Shown: piece after piece, positions 1-7,412 of the stretch
Layout: the number at the start of each line of letters is the position of its first letter
Position numbering within the stretch: position 1 is the stretch's first letter
Position numbers and translations under genes: made by a program
Source: Peptococcaceae bacterium
GTDB lineage: Bacteria; Bacillota; Desulfitobacteriia; Desulfitobacteriales; Syntrophobotulaceae
DNA length: 36,322 nucleotides
Direction of reading: 5' to 3'
NCBI GenBank assembly: GCA_009783315.1
Contig: WRHI01000022.1
Coordinates: 1-36,322 of the forward strand
Notes under the pieces: generated by a model
What the model was told of the DNA's origin: nothing
Database searches by the model: none
What the model saw: the letters and a program-made list of their open reading frames with translations, nothing else

Positions 1-1
1 A

Positions 2-96
2 GTGGCGGCAGCGGGTCTTAGGCCTTGGAGCGGAAAAAAGCGCAGGCTGCCTTATTTGCGCTTTTCGCGTAAAGGCCTTAGACCCCGCGCCGCCAC
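2..96. repeat. Long imperfect inverted repeat / hairpin
   Basis: The two ends fold back on each other. GTGGCGGC (2-9) pairs with GCCGCCAC (89-96). GGGTCT (13-18) pairs with AGACCC (80-85). GGCCTT pairs with AAGGCC, and inside that AAAAGCGCA (36-44) pairs perfectly with TGCGCTTTT (57-65). The result is a roughly 95-nt hairpin with few mismatches. No T-tract follows, so it is not a standard terminator. It could be a REP/MITE-like element or a structured RNA from a transcript entering from the left. The rest of 97-285 shows no gene. Confidence 0.6.
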
Positions 97-285
97 GAAG
101 AACGGCTCCGCCCTGTGCCCCACCGCCCCCTCCTGCTCCTCCCGCTGGGGTCTGATCGGTAACGCCGGCTCATTTGTCATCCCTCTGCGAAGGTGATATG
201 ATAGGATAGGATTGCCGCAAAGGGGCAACCCGTACGTTGATTTGCCGGTCTATAGTGTTTTGCTGATTAAATAGGGAGGTTAACT

Positions 286-2088
286 ATGACGGAAAAACTG
301 AGGACAAGAGCCGAGATACCCGCTGAGCACAAATGGCGGCTGGAGGAGATTTTTCCCGACGATCAAGCTTGGGAGACCCTTTTTGCCGATACGCGGCGGC
401 TTATGGATGATGTGTCTTTGTACGAAGGCAAATTGGCTGACGGCGCGGATGTGTTGCTCAAATGTCTCGCTTGGGCGGAGATCCTGGACGGCAATCTGGA
501 GGAGCTCTATACATACGCGCGTATGCGGCGCGATGAGGATAACCGTGTTGGGCTCTACCAAGCTATGACGGATCGGGCGGGATCTCTCGGGGTTGATCTG
601 GGCAGTTGTATGGCGTTTTTCGTGCCGGAGCTGATGGCGATGCCGGAGGAACGGCTTGATGAACTGCGCCGGGACGACCGATTGAGGCTTTACGATCATT
701 ATTTTGACAACATCTTGCGGCGCAAGGAACACATTTTGTCTTTGCCGGAAGAGAAGCTGCTGGCGGAGGCTTCGGAGTTGAGCGAGGGGCCGGAGACGAT
801 TTTTGCCATGGCGAACAACGCCGACCTTAAGTTTGGGGAAATTATTGACGACCAAGGGCACAGTGTTGAGGTGACGAAGGGGAATTATACCCGTTTCATG
901 GAGAGGCCCGATCGCCGGGTGCGCCGGGACGCTTACAATATGCTTTATGATACCTACCAGAAACAGATTAATTCCTGGGCCGCCATGCTGACAGCAAGCG
1001 TCAAGAGCGATTGTTTCTTCGCCCGGGCGCGCCAATACCCGTCGGCTTTGGCGGCGTCTCTGGATTCGGACAATGTGCCGGAGACAGTGTATGACGCGCT
1101 TATTGAGACGGTGCATGAGTTTTTGCCGCAGCTTCACCGTTATTTGGATCTGCGCAAACGGGTCCTTAAATTGGATAAGTTGAGTTTTTATGATCTTTAT
1201 GTGCCTATTGTGCCGGAACAGGAGGCTAGAATATCTTATCAGGAGGCTGTCGATATCGTCCGGGAGGCGCTGCAGCCTTTGGGGGTCGGCTATCTTGATG
1301 TGCTGGATATGGCTTTTTCCCGGCAGTGGATCGATATTTACGAGAACGAAGGCAAGACCAGCGGCGCTTATTCTTGGGGGACGTTCAAGTCGCATCCCTA
1401 TGTGCTGCTGAACCATCAGGATACGCTGGATTCTTTGTTTACGCTGGCTCACGAGCTGGGGCACGCTTTGCACAGCTATTATTCGGATAAGACCCAACCC
1501 CATATTTACGCGGGGTACAAAATTTTTGTGGCGGAAGTGGCGTCAACGCTGAACGAGTCTTTGCTTATTCGTCATCTGATTCAGAAGAGCAGCGATCCGG
1601 CGGCGAAGGCGTATCTGTTAAATCACTACCTGGATCAGTTCCGGGGTACGGTGTTCCGGCAGACGATGTTTGCGGAGTTTGAACGGGATATCCACGGGGC
1701 GGTGGAAAAGAAGGAAGCACTGACCCATGAGGGGCTGTCGGCACGGTATGCGGAACTTAACACTCGGTATTACGGGCCCGGGGTGGAGGTTGACGACAAG
1801 ATTCGCTTTGAGTGGGTACGCATCCCGCATTTTTATAACGCTTTCTATGTCTACAAATACGCCACAGGGTTTTCCGCGGCGACAGCCCTGGCCCAGCAGA
1901 TCCTTGAGGAAGGGCAGCCGGCGGTGGATCGTTACCTGAAGTTTCTGTCCGGCGGGGGTTCGGATTATCCGATCAATCTCCTGCGAGGCGCCGGTGTGGA
2001 TATGGAACGGCCGGAGCCGGTGCGGCAGGCGTTATCGCTGTTCGCGGCGATGTTGGAGGAGTTAGAACAATTGACAATGGACAATTGA
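286..2088 (+). CDS. pepF: Oligoendopeptidase F (M3 family metallopeptidase)
   Basis: 600 aa, the usual length for PepF. The zinc-binding HEXXH motif (AHELGHALHSYYSD, His389-His393) is present, with the third ligand Glu about 25 residues later (Glu417 in AEVASTLNE), as in M3 peptidases. The enzyme is cytoplasmic and hydrolyses short oligopeptides. The ATG follows a GGGAGG ribosome site at about 273-279. The last six residues (QLTMDN) and the stop codon lie inside a CAATTGA/CAATGGA heptamer array, so the native C-terminus has probably been replaced or extended by repeat sequence. The family assignment is firm; the exact peptide substrates are unknown. Confidence 0.96.
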   Translation: MTEKLRTRAEIPAEHKWRLEEIFPDDQAWETLFADTRRLMDDVSLYEGKLADGADVLLKCLAWAEILDGNLEELYTYARMRRDEDNRVGLYQAMTDRAGSLGVDLGSCMAFFVPELMAMPEERLDELRRDDRLRLYDHYFDNILRRKEHILSLPEEKLLAEASELSEGPETIFAMANNADLKFGEIIDDQGHSVEVTKGNYTRFMERPDRRVRRDAYNMLYDTYQKQINSWAAMLTASVKSDCFFARARQYPSALAASLDSDNVPETVYDALIETVHEFLPQLHRYLDLRKRVLKLDKLSFYDLYVPIVPEQEARISYQEAVDIVREALQPLGVGYLDVLDMAFSRQWIDIYENEGKTSGAYSWGTFKSHPYVLLNHQDTLDSLFTLAHELGHALHSYYSDKTQPHIYAGYKIFVAEVASTLNESLLIRHLIQKSSDPAAKAYLLNHYLDQFRGTVFRQTMFAEFERDIHGAVEKKEALTHEGLSARYAELNTRYYGPGVEVDDKIRFEWVRIPHFYNAFYVYKYATGFSAATALAQQILEEGQPAVDRYLKFLSGGGSDYPINLLRGAGVDMERPEPVRQALSLFAAMLEELEQLTMDN

Positions 2089-2102
2089 CAATGGACAATT
2101 GG
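2068..2102. repeat. Heptamer array CAATTGA/CAATGGA, 5 units
   Basis: Five units in perfect 7-bp register: CAATTGA, CAATGGA, CAATTGA, CAATGGA, CAATTGG. The third unit supplies the TGA stop of pepF (2086-2088). The 120 nt that follow, up to the mrp start, hold no other recognisable feature. Confidence 0.9.
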
Positions 2103-2228
2103 AGAGGGTATGTTTGGACGTCGAGTCTTATTGTTGCGAACTACCGAATTGCGGATTTCTGAATTGGTTTATGGTGAATGGGGCCTATGTGCTGCGAATT
2201 TCGAATGGAGTGGAGGCGTTCTTGAGTT

Positions 2229-3107
2229 ATGAGTGATAATTGTCAGGGTTGTCCGTCTGCCGGCGACTGCGGTGGCAGCTGCGGCGAGACGGCGGCGGGG
2301 CCGACCCCGGCTCAGTTGGCCAGCAAGATTGGGGCTGTGGTGGCGGTTGCCAGCGGCAAAGGCGGTGTTGGCAAGTCGACAGTTTCGGCTATGCTGGCTG
2401 TTCTGCTGCGGCGTCAGGGGAAGAGAGTCGGCATTCTCGACGCGGATGTGACGGGACCGAGTATTCCTAAGATGTTTGGGTTGACGGATAAAGTGAAAGG
2501 GACGGAAGAGGGTCTTTATCCGCTGGAAAGTTCGACGGGCATTAAGGTGATGTCGTTGAATCTTGTTATTCCCAATGAGGATGATCCTGTGATTTGGCGG
2601 GGTCCCATTGTGGGGCAGCTGGTTACCCAGTTCTGGACCGAAGTGTTTTGGGGAGATCTGGATTATTTGATTCTGGATCTGCCGCCTGGGACAGGGGATG
2701 TGCCGATCTCGATTTTTCAGACGATCCCCGTTAACGGTGTGGTTATGGTTTCCAATCCTCAGCAGCTGGCGTCTATGGTGGTGCGGAAAGCGGTTAAGAT
2801 GATGAAGATGTATGGCGCCGGGTTTTATGGACTGGTGGAGAATATGTCTTATGTGAAGTGCGCCGATTGCGGCGCGGTGCAGGAGGTTTTTGGGCCCTCT
2901 CGGGGCGAAGTGGAAGCCAGGGAACAGGAAATGCCTTTTCTGGGGCGTCTGCCGCTGGAGAGGGATCTGACAGCCTGCGCGGATAAGGGCCGGATTGAGG
3001 ATTATCAGGGCGATGCCTTTACTGCTGTGTATCAGGCTTTCTTGGGTGAAGAGTCTCGTGTGCGGGAGCTGGGGGCGACGAAGCCGGTTCGGGGTTCGTC
3101 ATTGTAA
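2229..3107 (+). CDS. mrp: Mrp/NBP35-type Fe-S cluster carrier P-loop ATPase
   Basis: 292 aa. The N-terminus is cysteine-rich (CQGCPSAGDCGGSC), as in NBP35/ApbC-type proteins of anaerobes. It is followed by a deviant Walker A, GKGGVGKST, at about residues 43-51, the DLPPGTGD motif, and a CxxC pair (KCADC) near residue 213. These proteins bind a bridging 4Fe-4S cluster at the CxxC and deliver it to apo-proteins in the cytoplasm. A GGAGG lies about 12 nt upstream of the ATG, a slightly long spacing. It is followed 18 nt later by ahcY on the same strand, so co-transcription is likely. The family is certain; the client proteins are not known. Confidence 0.94.
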   Translation: MSDNCQGCPSAGDCGGSCGETAAGPTPAQLASKIGAVVAVASGKGGVGKSTVSAMLAVLLRRQGKRVGILDADVTGPSIPKMFGLTDKVKGTEEGLYPLESSTGIKVMSLNLVIPNEDDPVIWRGPIVGQLVTQFWTEVFWGDLDYLILDLPPGTGDVPISIFQTIPVNGVVMVSNPQQLASMVVRKAVKMMKMYGAGFYGLVENMSYVKCADCGAVQEVFGPSRGEVEAREQEMPFLGRLPLERDLTACADKGRIEDYQGDAFTAVYQAFLGEESRVRELGATKPVRGSSL

Positions 3108-3125
3108 AAGTGAGGTGCGAAGGGA

Positions 3126-4415
3126 ATGAAGGCAGAGTTAGAAGCGAGTTTGGACAGGCAAAATGAGGACGCGCAGAGTCAGTCAACGATCCGAGATATT
3201 GCCCTGGCGCCGGCCGGTCAGAAGAAAATCGACTGGGCGCGGCGCTTTATGCCTGTCTTGGGCGCCGTTCGCGATGATTTTATCAGCCGGAAGCCTTTCG
3301 CGGGCAAAAGACTCACCCTTTGTTTGCACTTAGAGGCGAAAACGGCTTGGCTGGCTCTGGTTTGTCAAGAGGGTGGGGCGCAGGTGACGGTGGCGGCCAG
3401 CAATCCGCTGTCGACCCAGGACGATGTGGTGGCGGCGTTGGTGGCCAACGGTGTGCGTGCTCACGCCTGGTACGGGGTTTCTGATGATGAGTATGAGCGG
3501 CATTTGCATCTGGCGCTGGATACACGTCCGGATCTGATTATTGATGATGGCGGTGATCTGGTGTCGTTGCTGCATACAACGCGGCGGGAGCTTTTGCCGG
3601 GGGTTCTCGGTGGGGCGGAGGAGACTACAACAGGGGTGCTGCGCCTGAAAGCGATGGATCGGGAAGGGTCGCTGGTTTTCCCCATGATTGCCGTTAATGA
3701 CGCCCGCTCAAAATTCTTGTTTGACAATCGTTATGGTACGGGTCAGTCGGTTTGGGATGCTCTTCTGCGAACGACGAATCTCATGGTTGCCGGTAAAAAA
3801 GTCTGTGTGGTTGGTTATGGCTGGTGTGGCAAAGGTGTTGCTTTGCGCGCGCGGGGGTTAGGCGCGCAGGTGGTGGTCTGCGAGGTTGACGCTGTTAAGG
3901 CCAACGAGGCGCTGATGGATGGGCATGAAGTTATGCCCATGTTGCGGGCGGCGGCTGAGGCGGATTTCTTTATTACGGTAACAGGCAACAAGAACGTCAT
4001 CGGCGGGGAGCATTTTGCGGTTATGCGGGATGGCGCCGTGTTGGCCAACGCCGGCCATTTTGATGTGGAAATAGATAAGCGGGCTCTCGGCGAAAGGGCT
4101 GTGACGCGGTCGGTGGTTCGTCCCAATGTGGAGCAGTTTGTGCTTCCTAACGGTCACAGGATTAATCTGCTGGCGGAAGGGCGTCTGGTTAATCTGGCTG
4201 CCGGAGACGGGCACCCCATAGAGGTTATGGACATGTCTTTTGCGTTGCAGGCCTTGGCTGTGGACTATGTCTGCGGGCATAAGCTGGATAACCGTTTGTA
4301 CGCTGTTCCCGAGGAAATCGACGACAGGGTGGCGCGTATGCGTCTGGAGTCCCTGAATTGTCCGATTGATACGTTGTCGGAGGCTCAAAAGGCTTACCTT
4401 GAGAGCTGGCAATAA
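3126..4415 (+). CDS. ahcY: Adenosylhomocysteinase (S-adenosylhomocysteine hydrolase)
   Basis: 429 aa, the shorter bacterial form. The NAD-binding Rossmann motif GYGWCGKG is at about residues 230-237. Upstream are ETTTGVLRL and the catalytic stretch around NDARSKFLFDNRYGTGQS; downstream is the NAGHFD motif typical of this family. It splits S-adenosylhomocysteine into adenosine and homocysteine, clearing the inhibitor left by methyltransferases. The ATG has an AAGGGA ribosome site. Expression with the Fe-S carrier just upstream is likely from the 18-nt gap. A GGATTAG heptamer array starts one base after the stop codon. Confidence 0.96.
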   Translation: MKAELEASLDRQNEDAQSQSTIRDIALAPAGQKKIDWARRFMPVLGAVRDDFISRKPFAGKRLTLCLHLEAKTAWLALVCQEGGAQVTVAASNPLSTQDDVVAALVANGVRAHAWYGVSDDEYERHLHLALDTRPDLIIDDGGDLVSLLHTTRRELLPGVLGGAEETTTGVLRLKAMDREGSLVFPMIAVNDARSKFLFDNRYGTGQSVWDALLRTTNLMVAGKKVCVVGYGWCGKGVALRARGLGAQVVVCEVDAVKANEALMDGHEVMPMLRAAAEADFFITVTGNKNVIGGEHFAVMRDGAVLANAGHFDVEIDKRALGERAVTRSVVRPNVEQFVLPNGHRINLLAEGRLVNLAAGDGHPIEVMDMSFALQALAVDYVCGHKLDNRLYAVPEEIDDRVARMRLESLNCPIDTLSEAQKAYLESWQ

Positions 4416-4449
4416 GGATTAGGGATTAGGGGTTAGGGGTTAGGGTTGG
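4416..4449. repeat. Heptamer array GGATTAG/GGGTTAG, about 5 units
   Basis: It begins directly after the ahcY TAA stop (4413-4415): GGATTAG, GGATTAG, GGGTTAG, GGGTTAG, then a degenerate unit. The period is 7 bp, but this is a different sequence family from the CAATGGA arrays. Confidence 0.85.
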
Positions 4450-4491
4450 CGTCAGAAGCAAGATCAGAAGTTCGAGATTCGCTGCTTTCCT

Positions 4492-4519
4492 CGAACACCG
4501 AGCACTGAACACCGAGTGG
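4492..4519. repeat. Heptamer array CGAACAC-type, 4 units
   Basis: Four units in register: CGAACAC, CGAGCAC, TGAACAC, CGAGTGG. The array ends 9 nt before the GTG start of the AcuA-like gene, and its G-rich last unit may act as that gene's ribosome site. It is the same family as the long NGAATAC array at 19299-19424. Confidence 0.8.
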
Positions 4520-4528
4520 GGGGCGGAT

Positions 4529-5158
4529 GTGAAAAGTTGGCATAATTCTACGCGTACCGTCCAAACGGAGGCTGGCGTAATCAAGATTGTGAGTGTGACG
4601 TCTCCGGAGGTTTTGGAGGCGCTGAGCATTGATATTATGATGAAGGCGTTCCGGCCGGCGAAAAGACAGAAGGAAGCACTGGTTGAGATCAGCAGGCTGG
4701 AGGACGGGAAAGTGACGACAGCCCAGTTGGACGGAGAAATTATTGGCTATGTGACGTTCCATCCCCCGGATAGCTTTCAGAGATGGTCCCAAGGGCCGGA
4801 CAACGTGCTGGAGCTGGGGGCGATTGAAGTGGCCCCCCGGTTCCGCAACACCAAAATCGGGGTTCAGATGCTGGAGGTTTCTTTTGAGGATGAGCGCATG
4901 AATGACTTTATTGTGCTGACCACCGAGTATTATTGGCACTGGGATCTGGAAGGCACGGGGATGCATGTGTGGGAGTACCGGGATGTTATGCGCCGCATCA
5001 TGGAACATATTGGTATGGAGGTTAAGGATACCGATGAGGAGGAGATCTGTTCTCATCCGGCTAATATTCTCATGGCTCGTTATGGCGAGAATGTGCCGGA
5101 GAAGATGATCCGGTCGTTTGATGACCTTCTGTTTATGGATGGGTTTGGGATTCTTTAG
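4529..5158 (+). CDS. acuA: AcuA-like GNAT-family protein acetyltransferase
   Basis: 209 aa. The central part reads as a GNAT fold (LELGAIEVAPRFRNTKIGVQ is the acetyl-CoA-binding beta4/alpha3 region). The later GTGMHVWEYRDVMR and EEICSHPANILMARYG are what I recall as typical of acetoin-utilisation protein AcuA. In Bacillus, AcuA acetylates and inactivates acetyl-CoA synthetase. Translation begins at GTG 4529 after a G-rich stretch; no upstream ATG is in frame. No acuB, acuC or acsA is seen in the window, so the target is inferred only from the family. Confidence 0.8.
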   Translation: MKSWHNSTRTVQTEAGVIKIVSVTSPEVLEALSIDIMMKAFRPAKRQKEALVEISRLEDGKVTTAQLDGEIIGYVTFHPPDSFQRWSQGPDNVLELGAIEVAPRFRNTKIGVQMLEVSFEDERMNDFIVLTTEYYWHWDLEGTGMHVWEYRDVMRRIMEHIGMEVKDTDEEEICSHPANILMARYGENVPEKMIRSFDDLLFMDGFGIL

Positions 5159-5207
5159 AGCATTGAAGGGCGAGCGGGAGAGGGGCGAGCGGGAGAGGGG
5201 TGACCAT

Positions 5208-5384
5208 GTGAAGAACCCCGCTTATTCCGGGCAGTTTAATGGTATTCTCGACGCTGTCGGCCAAGCCGTTCTGAAGCCAAACGGGTTTAAGAAAAGAGGC
5301 CGGCTTTTTAACCGCGTGACCATTGATAATCTGATTCAGGTCGTGGAGTTTGCGGATAAATTAGGTATTGTTTTGGACGTTTGA
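5208..5384 (+). pseudogene. Short DUF4304-like protein, probably a truncated remnant
   Basis: 58 aa from GTG 5208, preceded by a good GAGAGGGG ribosome site that is itself part of a 15-bp direct repeat (about 5169-5198). The core, LKPNGFKKRGRLFNRV followed by NLIQVVEF, resembles the beginning of DUF4304 proteins as I recall them. The reading frame then stops where the rest of that domain should follow. No continuation is visible in the other frames before 5563. It could be a dead fragment or a genuine small protein. The family match is from memory and moderate. Confidence 0.45.
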
Positions 5385-5474
5385 GGCGCAAGCGCGGTAA
5401 CCCGCGCGTGTTCTGAGAACTTTTGGCGTTTCGCGTCGAACCGACCCGATCCCACGAATGTCTCAATCACATCA

Positions 5475-5502
5475 CCACTATATTTGAATAAACAGATAGT
5501 GG
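5475..5502. promoter_or_regulatory. Inverted repeat upstream of 5563-6072, possible operator
   Basis: CCACTAT (5475-5481) and ATAGTGG (5496-5502) form a 7-bp inverted repeat around a 14-nt AT-rich centre, about 60 nt before the next gene. It could bind a dimeric regulator or fold in RNA. Only the symmetry is seen; no regulator is identified. Confidence 0.3.
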
Positions 5503-5562
5503 GGAAAACCTGAAAAGGTAAGTGTATGGGACAAGGATGGAGGATGGGCGTGGGAGAGCGCG

Positions 5563-6072
5563 ATGATTTATGAATTGACGTGTGTTTTCGAGAAATATGA
5601 CATCGATGGATACGCAGGTTCCCAGCTTTTGACGGAAATGGACTATACGATGATTGGGTTGATTGAACAATATGGGGAGCTTGACAGTGATCTCAAACAG
5701 ATTTTCCGGGAGCAAATGTCCCCGGAGCTGGTTGAGTTGTTTCTGGTTTTTTCTGAACGGATCGCCAGTTATCTGATTGCTGAGGATGATCCTGAGCTCT
5801 TTCGGTTGGGTCTTCACGCTTTAGACGCTTGTATGGAGAAAACGGGAACACGTGATATTTTCATGATGCTGGCCCTGTATTATAATGTCTATAAGCGGCA
5901 TATGTATATGTTCGCCGAGTTTCTTGGTTCGGGTGAACCTATTGGCAAGGCGCTGCAGATGTTCCTGCTTAAGGATGATAAGGCCAAAGCCATTGGCGCG
6001 ATGGATTATATCATTGAGCATAACACGCTGGGGCAAGCGATTTTTAAGCACCGGGAGGTTCACACCACTTGA
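5563..6072 (+). CDS. Hypothetical all-helical acidic protein
   Basis: 169 aa, not recognised. The protein is acidic, rich in Leu, Met and Phe, and looks entirely helical, with no signal peptide or transmembrane segment. ATG 5563 follows GGGAGAG; two earlier ATGs (in the 5530-5545 region) are out of frame and stop quickly. It lies just after the DUF4304-like fragment, which may be a hint of an old accessory locus. A sigma-A-like promoter for the next gene overlaps its last codons, so the next gene is probably expressed separately. Confidence 0.6.
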   Translation: MIYELTCVFEKYDIDGYAGSQLLTEMDYTMIGLIEQYGELDSDLKQIFREQMSPELVELFLVFSERIASYLIAEDDPELFRLGLHALDACMEKTGTRDIFMMLALYYNVYKRHMYMFAEFLGSGEPIGKALQMFLLKDDKAKAIGAMDYIIEHNTLGQAIFKHREVHTT

Positions 6073-6097
6073 CAACCTCCACCAAAAAAAGGATACT
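6069..6097 (+). promoter_or_regulatory. Sigma-A-like promoter for 6121-6369
   Basis: A perfect -35 TTGACA (6069-6074), a 17-nt spacer and -10 GATACT (6092-6097). The -35 overlaps the stop codon of the upstream gene. The predicted start lies about 18 nt before the ATG, just reaching the AAGGGGG ribosome site region. Confidence 0.5.
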
Positions 6098-6120
6098 ATT
6101 AGATAAAGGGGGTTATAGCA

Positions 6121-6369
6121 ATGGGAAAATTTCTGGCTTTTGTTTCCGGCGCCGCGGCCGGGGTCTTAGGGTATATGTTCGTTAAAAGCGATCTGGGCAA
6201 AGAATGTATCACGACTGTGGCGGATAAATGCCGCCCGCTTACAGAAGAAGGCAAAGAGTGGGTGGATTCAACAATTAAGAAGGTGACGGATAAATTTCCG
6301 TCCGGCGGGGATGAGACCACCTTTTCTTACACGTACACTTCGGGAGCGGCTGAAGAAGCTGATGAGTAA
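6121..6369 (+). CDS. Small YtxH-like membrane-anchored protein
   Basis: 82 aa. The N-terminal hydrophobic helix, rich in Gly and Ala (FLAFVSGAAAGVLGYMFV, residues 4-21), is followed by a charged amphipathic stretch and an acidic tail. This resembles short YtxH-type proteins of Firmicutes, whose role is not well defined. It has a strong AAGGGGG ribosome site, its own promoter candidate and a terminator at 6408-6441, so it looks monocistronic. The family call rests on architecture only. Confidence 0.6.
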   Translation: MGKFLAFVSGAAAGVLGYMFVKSDLGKECITTVADKCRPLTEEGKEWVDSTIKKVTDKFPSGGDETTFSYTYTSGAAEEADE

Positions 6370-6407
6370 GAGTTCGTTTAAGGTGTAAAGACTGTTTATA
6401 ACAAGAG

Positions 6408-6441
6408 AGCGGCTTGACTTGTGCGTCAAACCGCTTTTTTT
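6408..6441 (+). terminator. Rho-independent terminator
   Basis: AGCGG-C-TTGAC (6408-6418) pairs with GTCAA-A-CCGCT (6425-6435), with one C/A mismatch and a 6-nt loop, followed by seven T residues. It lies 39 nt after the YtxH-like gene and directly next to the convergent DUF3787 gene. Confidence 0.85.
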
Positions 6442-6445
6442 GTAA

Positions 6446-6625
6446 CTATTTTTGATTGTGGTCAACCCATTCTTTGGCCTCAATGACATCGCTGAGGGGC
6501 GGGACGCTGACCGCGCTGCCCTCGCGTTGGCTTTCAATATCGCTCAGTGGATAGGTCATGTAGGGCTCCGTTTGGAGGGCCGGCGGCGACGGAATGATTT
6601 GTCTCATGTCTTTGGGTTTTTTCAT
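6446..6625 (-). CDS. DUF3787-type small spore-surface protein
   Basis: 59 aa, starting with MKKPKDMRQ and ending with IEAKEWVDHNQK. The C-terminal AKEWVD.N.K signature is, from memory, the hallmark of DUF3787, a family that includes spore-surface proteins of Clostridioides (CDIF630_02480 type). The ATG at 6625 has a strong AGGAGGA ribosome site 9 nt upstream on the - strand. Its position next to spoIIID, and a possible mother-cell sigma promoter upstream, fit expression during sporulation. No signal peptide is visible. Confidence 0.75.
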   Translation of the reverse strand: MKKPKDMRQIIPSPPALQTEPYMTYPLSDIESQREGSAVSVPPLSDVIEAKEWVDHNQK

Positions 6626-6679
6626 TGGATTCGATCCTCCTCATAAGGTTTTGCTTGATCTGATCCTGTCTGCTCATTC

Positions 6680-6710
6680 GTAGTATGCGGCATACGGTGT
6701 GAGAATATTT
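6680..6710 (-). promoter_or_regulatory. Possible sigma-E/K-like promoter of the DUF3787 gene
   Basis: On the - strand AAATATT (6704-6710) is followed after 16 nt by CATACTAC (6680-6687). This resembles mother-cell sigma-E/K promoters (ATA-type -35 and CATAC-type -10). The predicted start would leave a leader of about 48 nt. The match is partial and the call is tentative. Confidence 0.3.
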
Positions 6711-6890
6711 ATCCTGATCCTTGTGGATCTGGATTATGTGAGCGTTCCTTGGGTTATGTACGTCCTTGGCAGGCTTGTCTTGTTTCCCTTGATAAAATTT
6801 CTCCCGCAACATTTTGGGTGACCGGCCCATGTTGTTTTCGGGAGATTGAGAATATCATCCGCAGCGAAAATCTCGATTTTTTGTTTGCTG

Positions 6891-7148
6891 TTAGACGACG
6901 TTGCTTTCTTTGTATTTGCGCCTGGTTGCTTCGCCACCGCGGATATGCCTTTCAGCCTTGTTGCTGTCCAGTACGGTTTTGACCTTTGACGATAAGTTCT
7001 CGTTGATTTGCGGAAGCCGTTCAGTGACATCCTTGTGGACGGTGCTTTTGCTTACGCCAAAGATTTCTGCTGTCTGGCGGACGGTGGAGCTTGATTCTAT
7101 GATATAGGCGCCGATCTCCAAAGCCCTTTTTTTGATATGCTCTTGCAC
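6891..7148 (-). CDS. spoIIID: Sporulation transcriptional regulator SpoIIID
   Basis: 85 aa, matching SpoIIID along its length. It opens with a helix that includes RALEIGAYIIE, then has the helix-turn-helix VRQTAEIFGVSKSTVHKDV, then ERLPQIN and the basic RHIRGGEATRRKYK tail that contacts DNA. SpoIIID switches mother-cell gene expression between the sigma-E and sigma-K phases. Translation starts at GTG 7148 with an AAAGGGGAGA ribosome site. No clear terminator is seen in the 265 nt down to the DUF3787 gene, so read-through into it is possible. This is the best evidence that the organism makes endospores. Confidence 0.95.
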   Translation of the reverse strand: MQEHIKKRALEIGAYIIESSSTVRQTAEIFGVSKSTVHKDVTERLPQINENLSSKVKTVLDSNKAERHIRGGEATRRKYKESNVV

Positions 7149-7412
7149 GGTCTTCTCCCCTTTGTCGCCAAATCTTAGTTCATATATATTCCGATCAAGT
7201 GGAAAAAGACATCCGTAAAGGGATATCTGGAGCTGGTAAATATTTCTGCAAATCTGAAGAAGCCCTCATGCCCTGATCCCTAACCCCTTCCCCTAACAGG
7301 TGCTGGCGGAATTTGTGTTTTTCGAGTATACTGAGCATGGCGTTTCGTCAAGGTGCAGGATCGGCTTGCTTTGATGGAGCGTCGGACGAGATCATACCAG
7401 GAGGTCATACTT

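Noticed and set aside
2-196. 64-aa open frame at the left edge
   Set aside because: It is read through the 2-96 hairpin and has a low-complexity basic composition without a ribosome site.
280-1503. Long open frame on the - strand opposite pepF (407 aa)
   Set aside because: It lies wholly within the well-supported pepF gene, has no ribosome site or recognisable domain, and reflects codon bias on the other strand. Similar long antisense frames in ahcY, secA, prfB and tkt were rejected for the same reason.
4416-4449. Telomere-like GGGTTAG repeats
   Set aside because: Only about five units, inside a bacterial chromosome between genes, and the same 7-bp habit is seen with other sequences. The likeness to eukaryotic telomeres is accidental.
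6534-7030. Two 98-aa - strand frames between and over the DUF3787 gene and spoIIID
   Set aside because: They overlap the better supported genes out of frame and have no ribosome sites or recognisable features.
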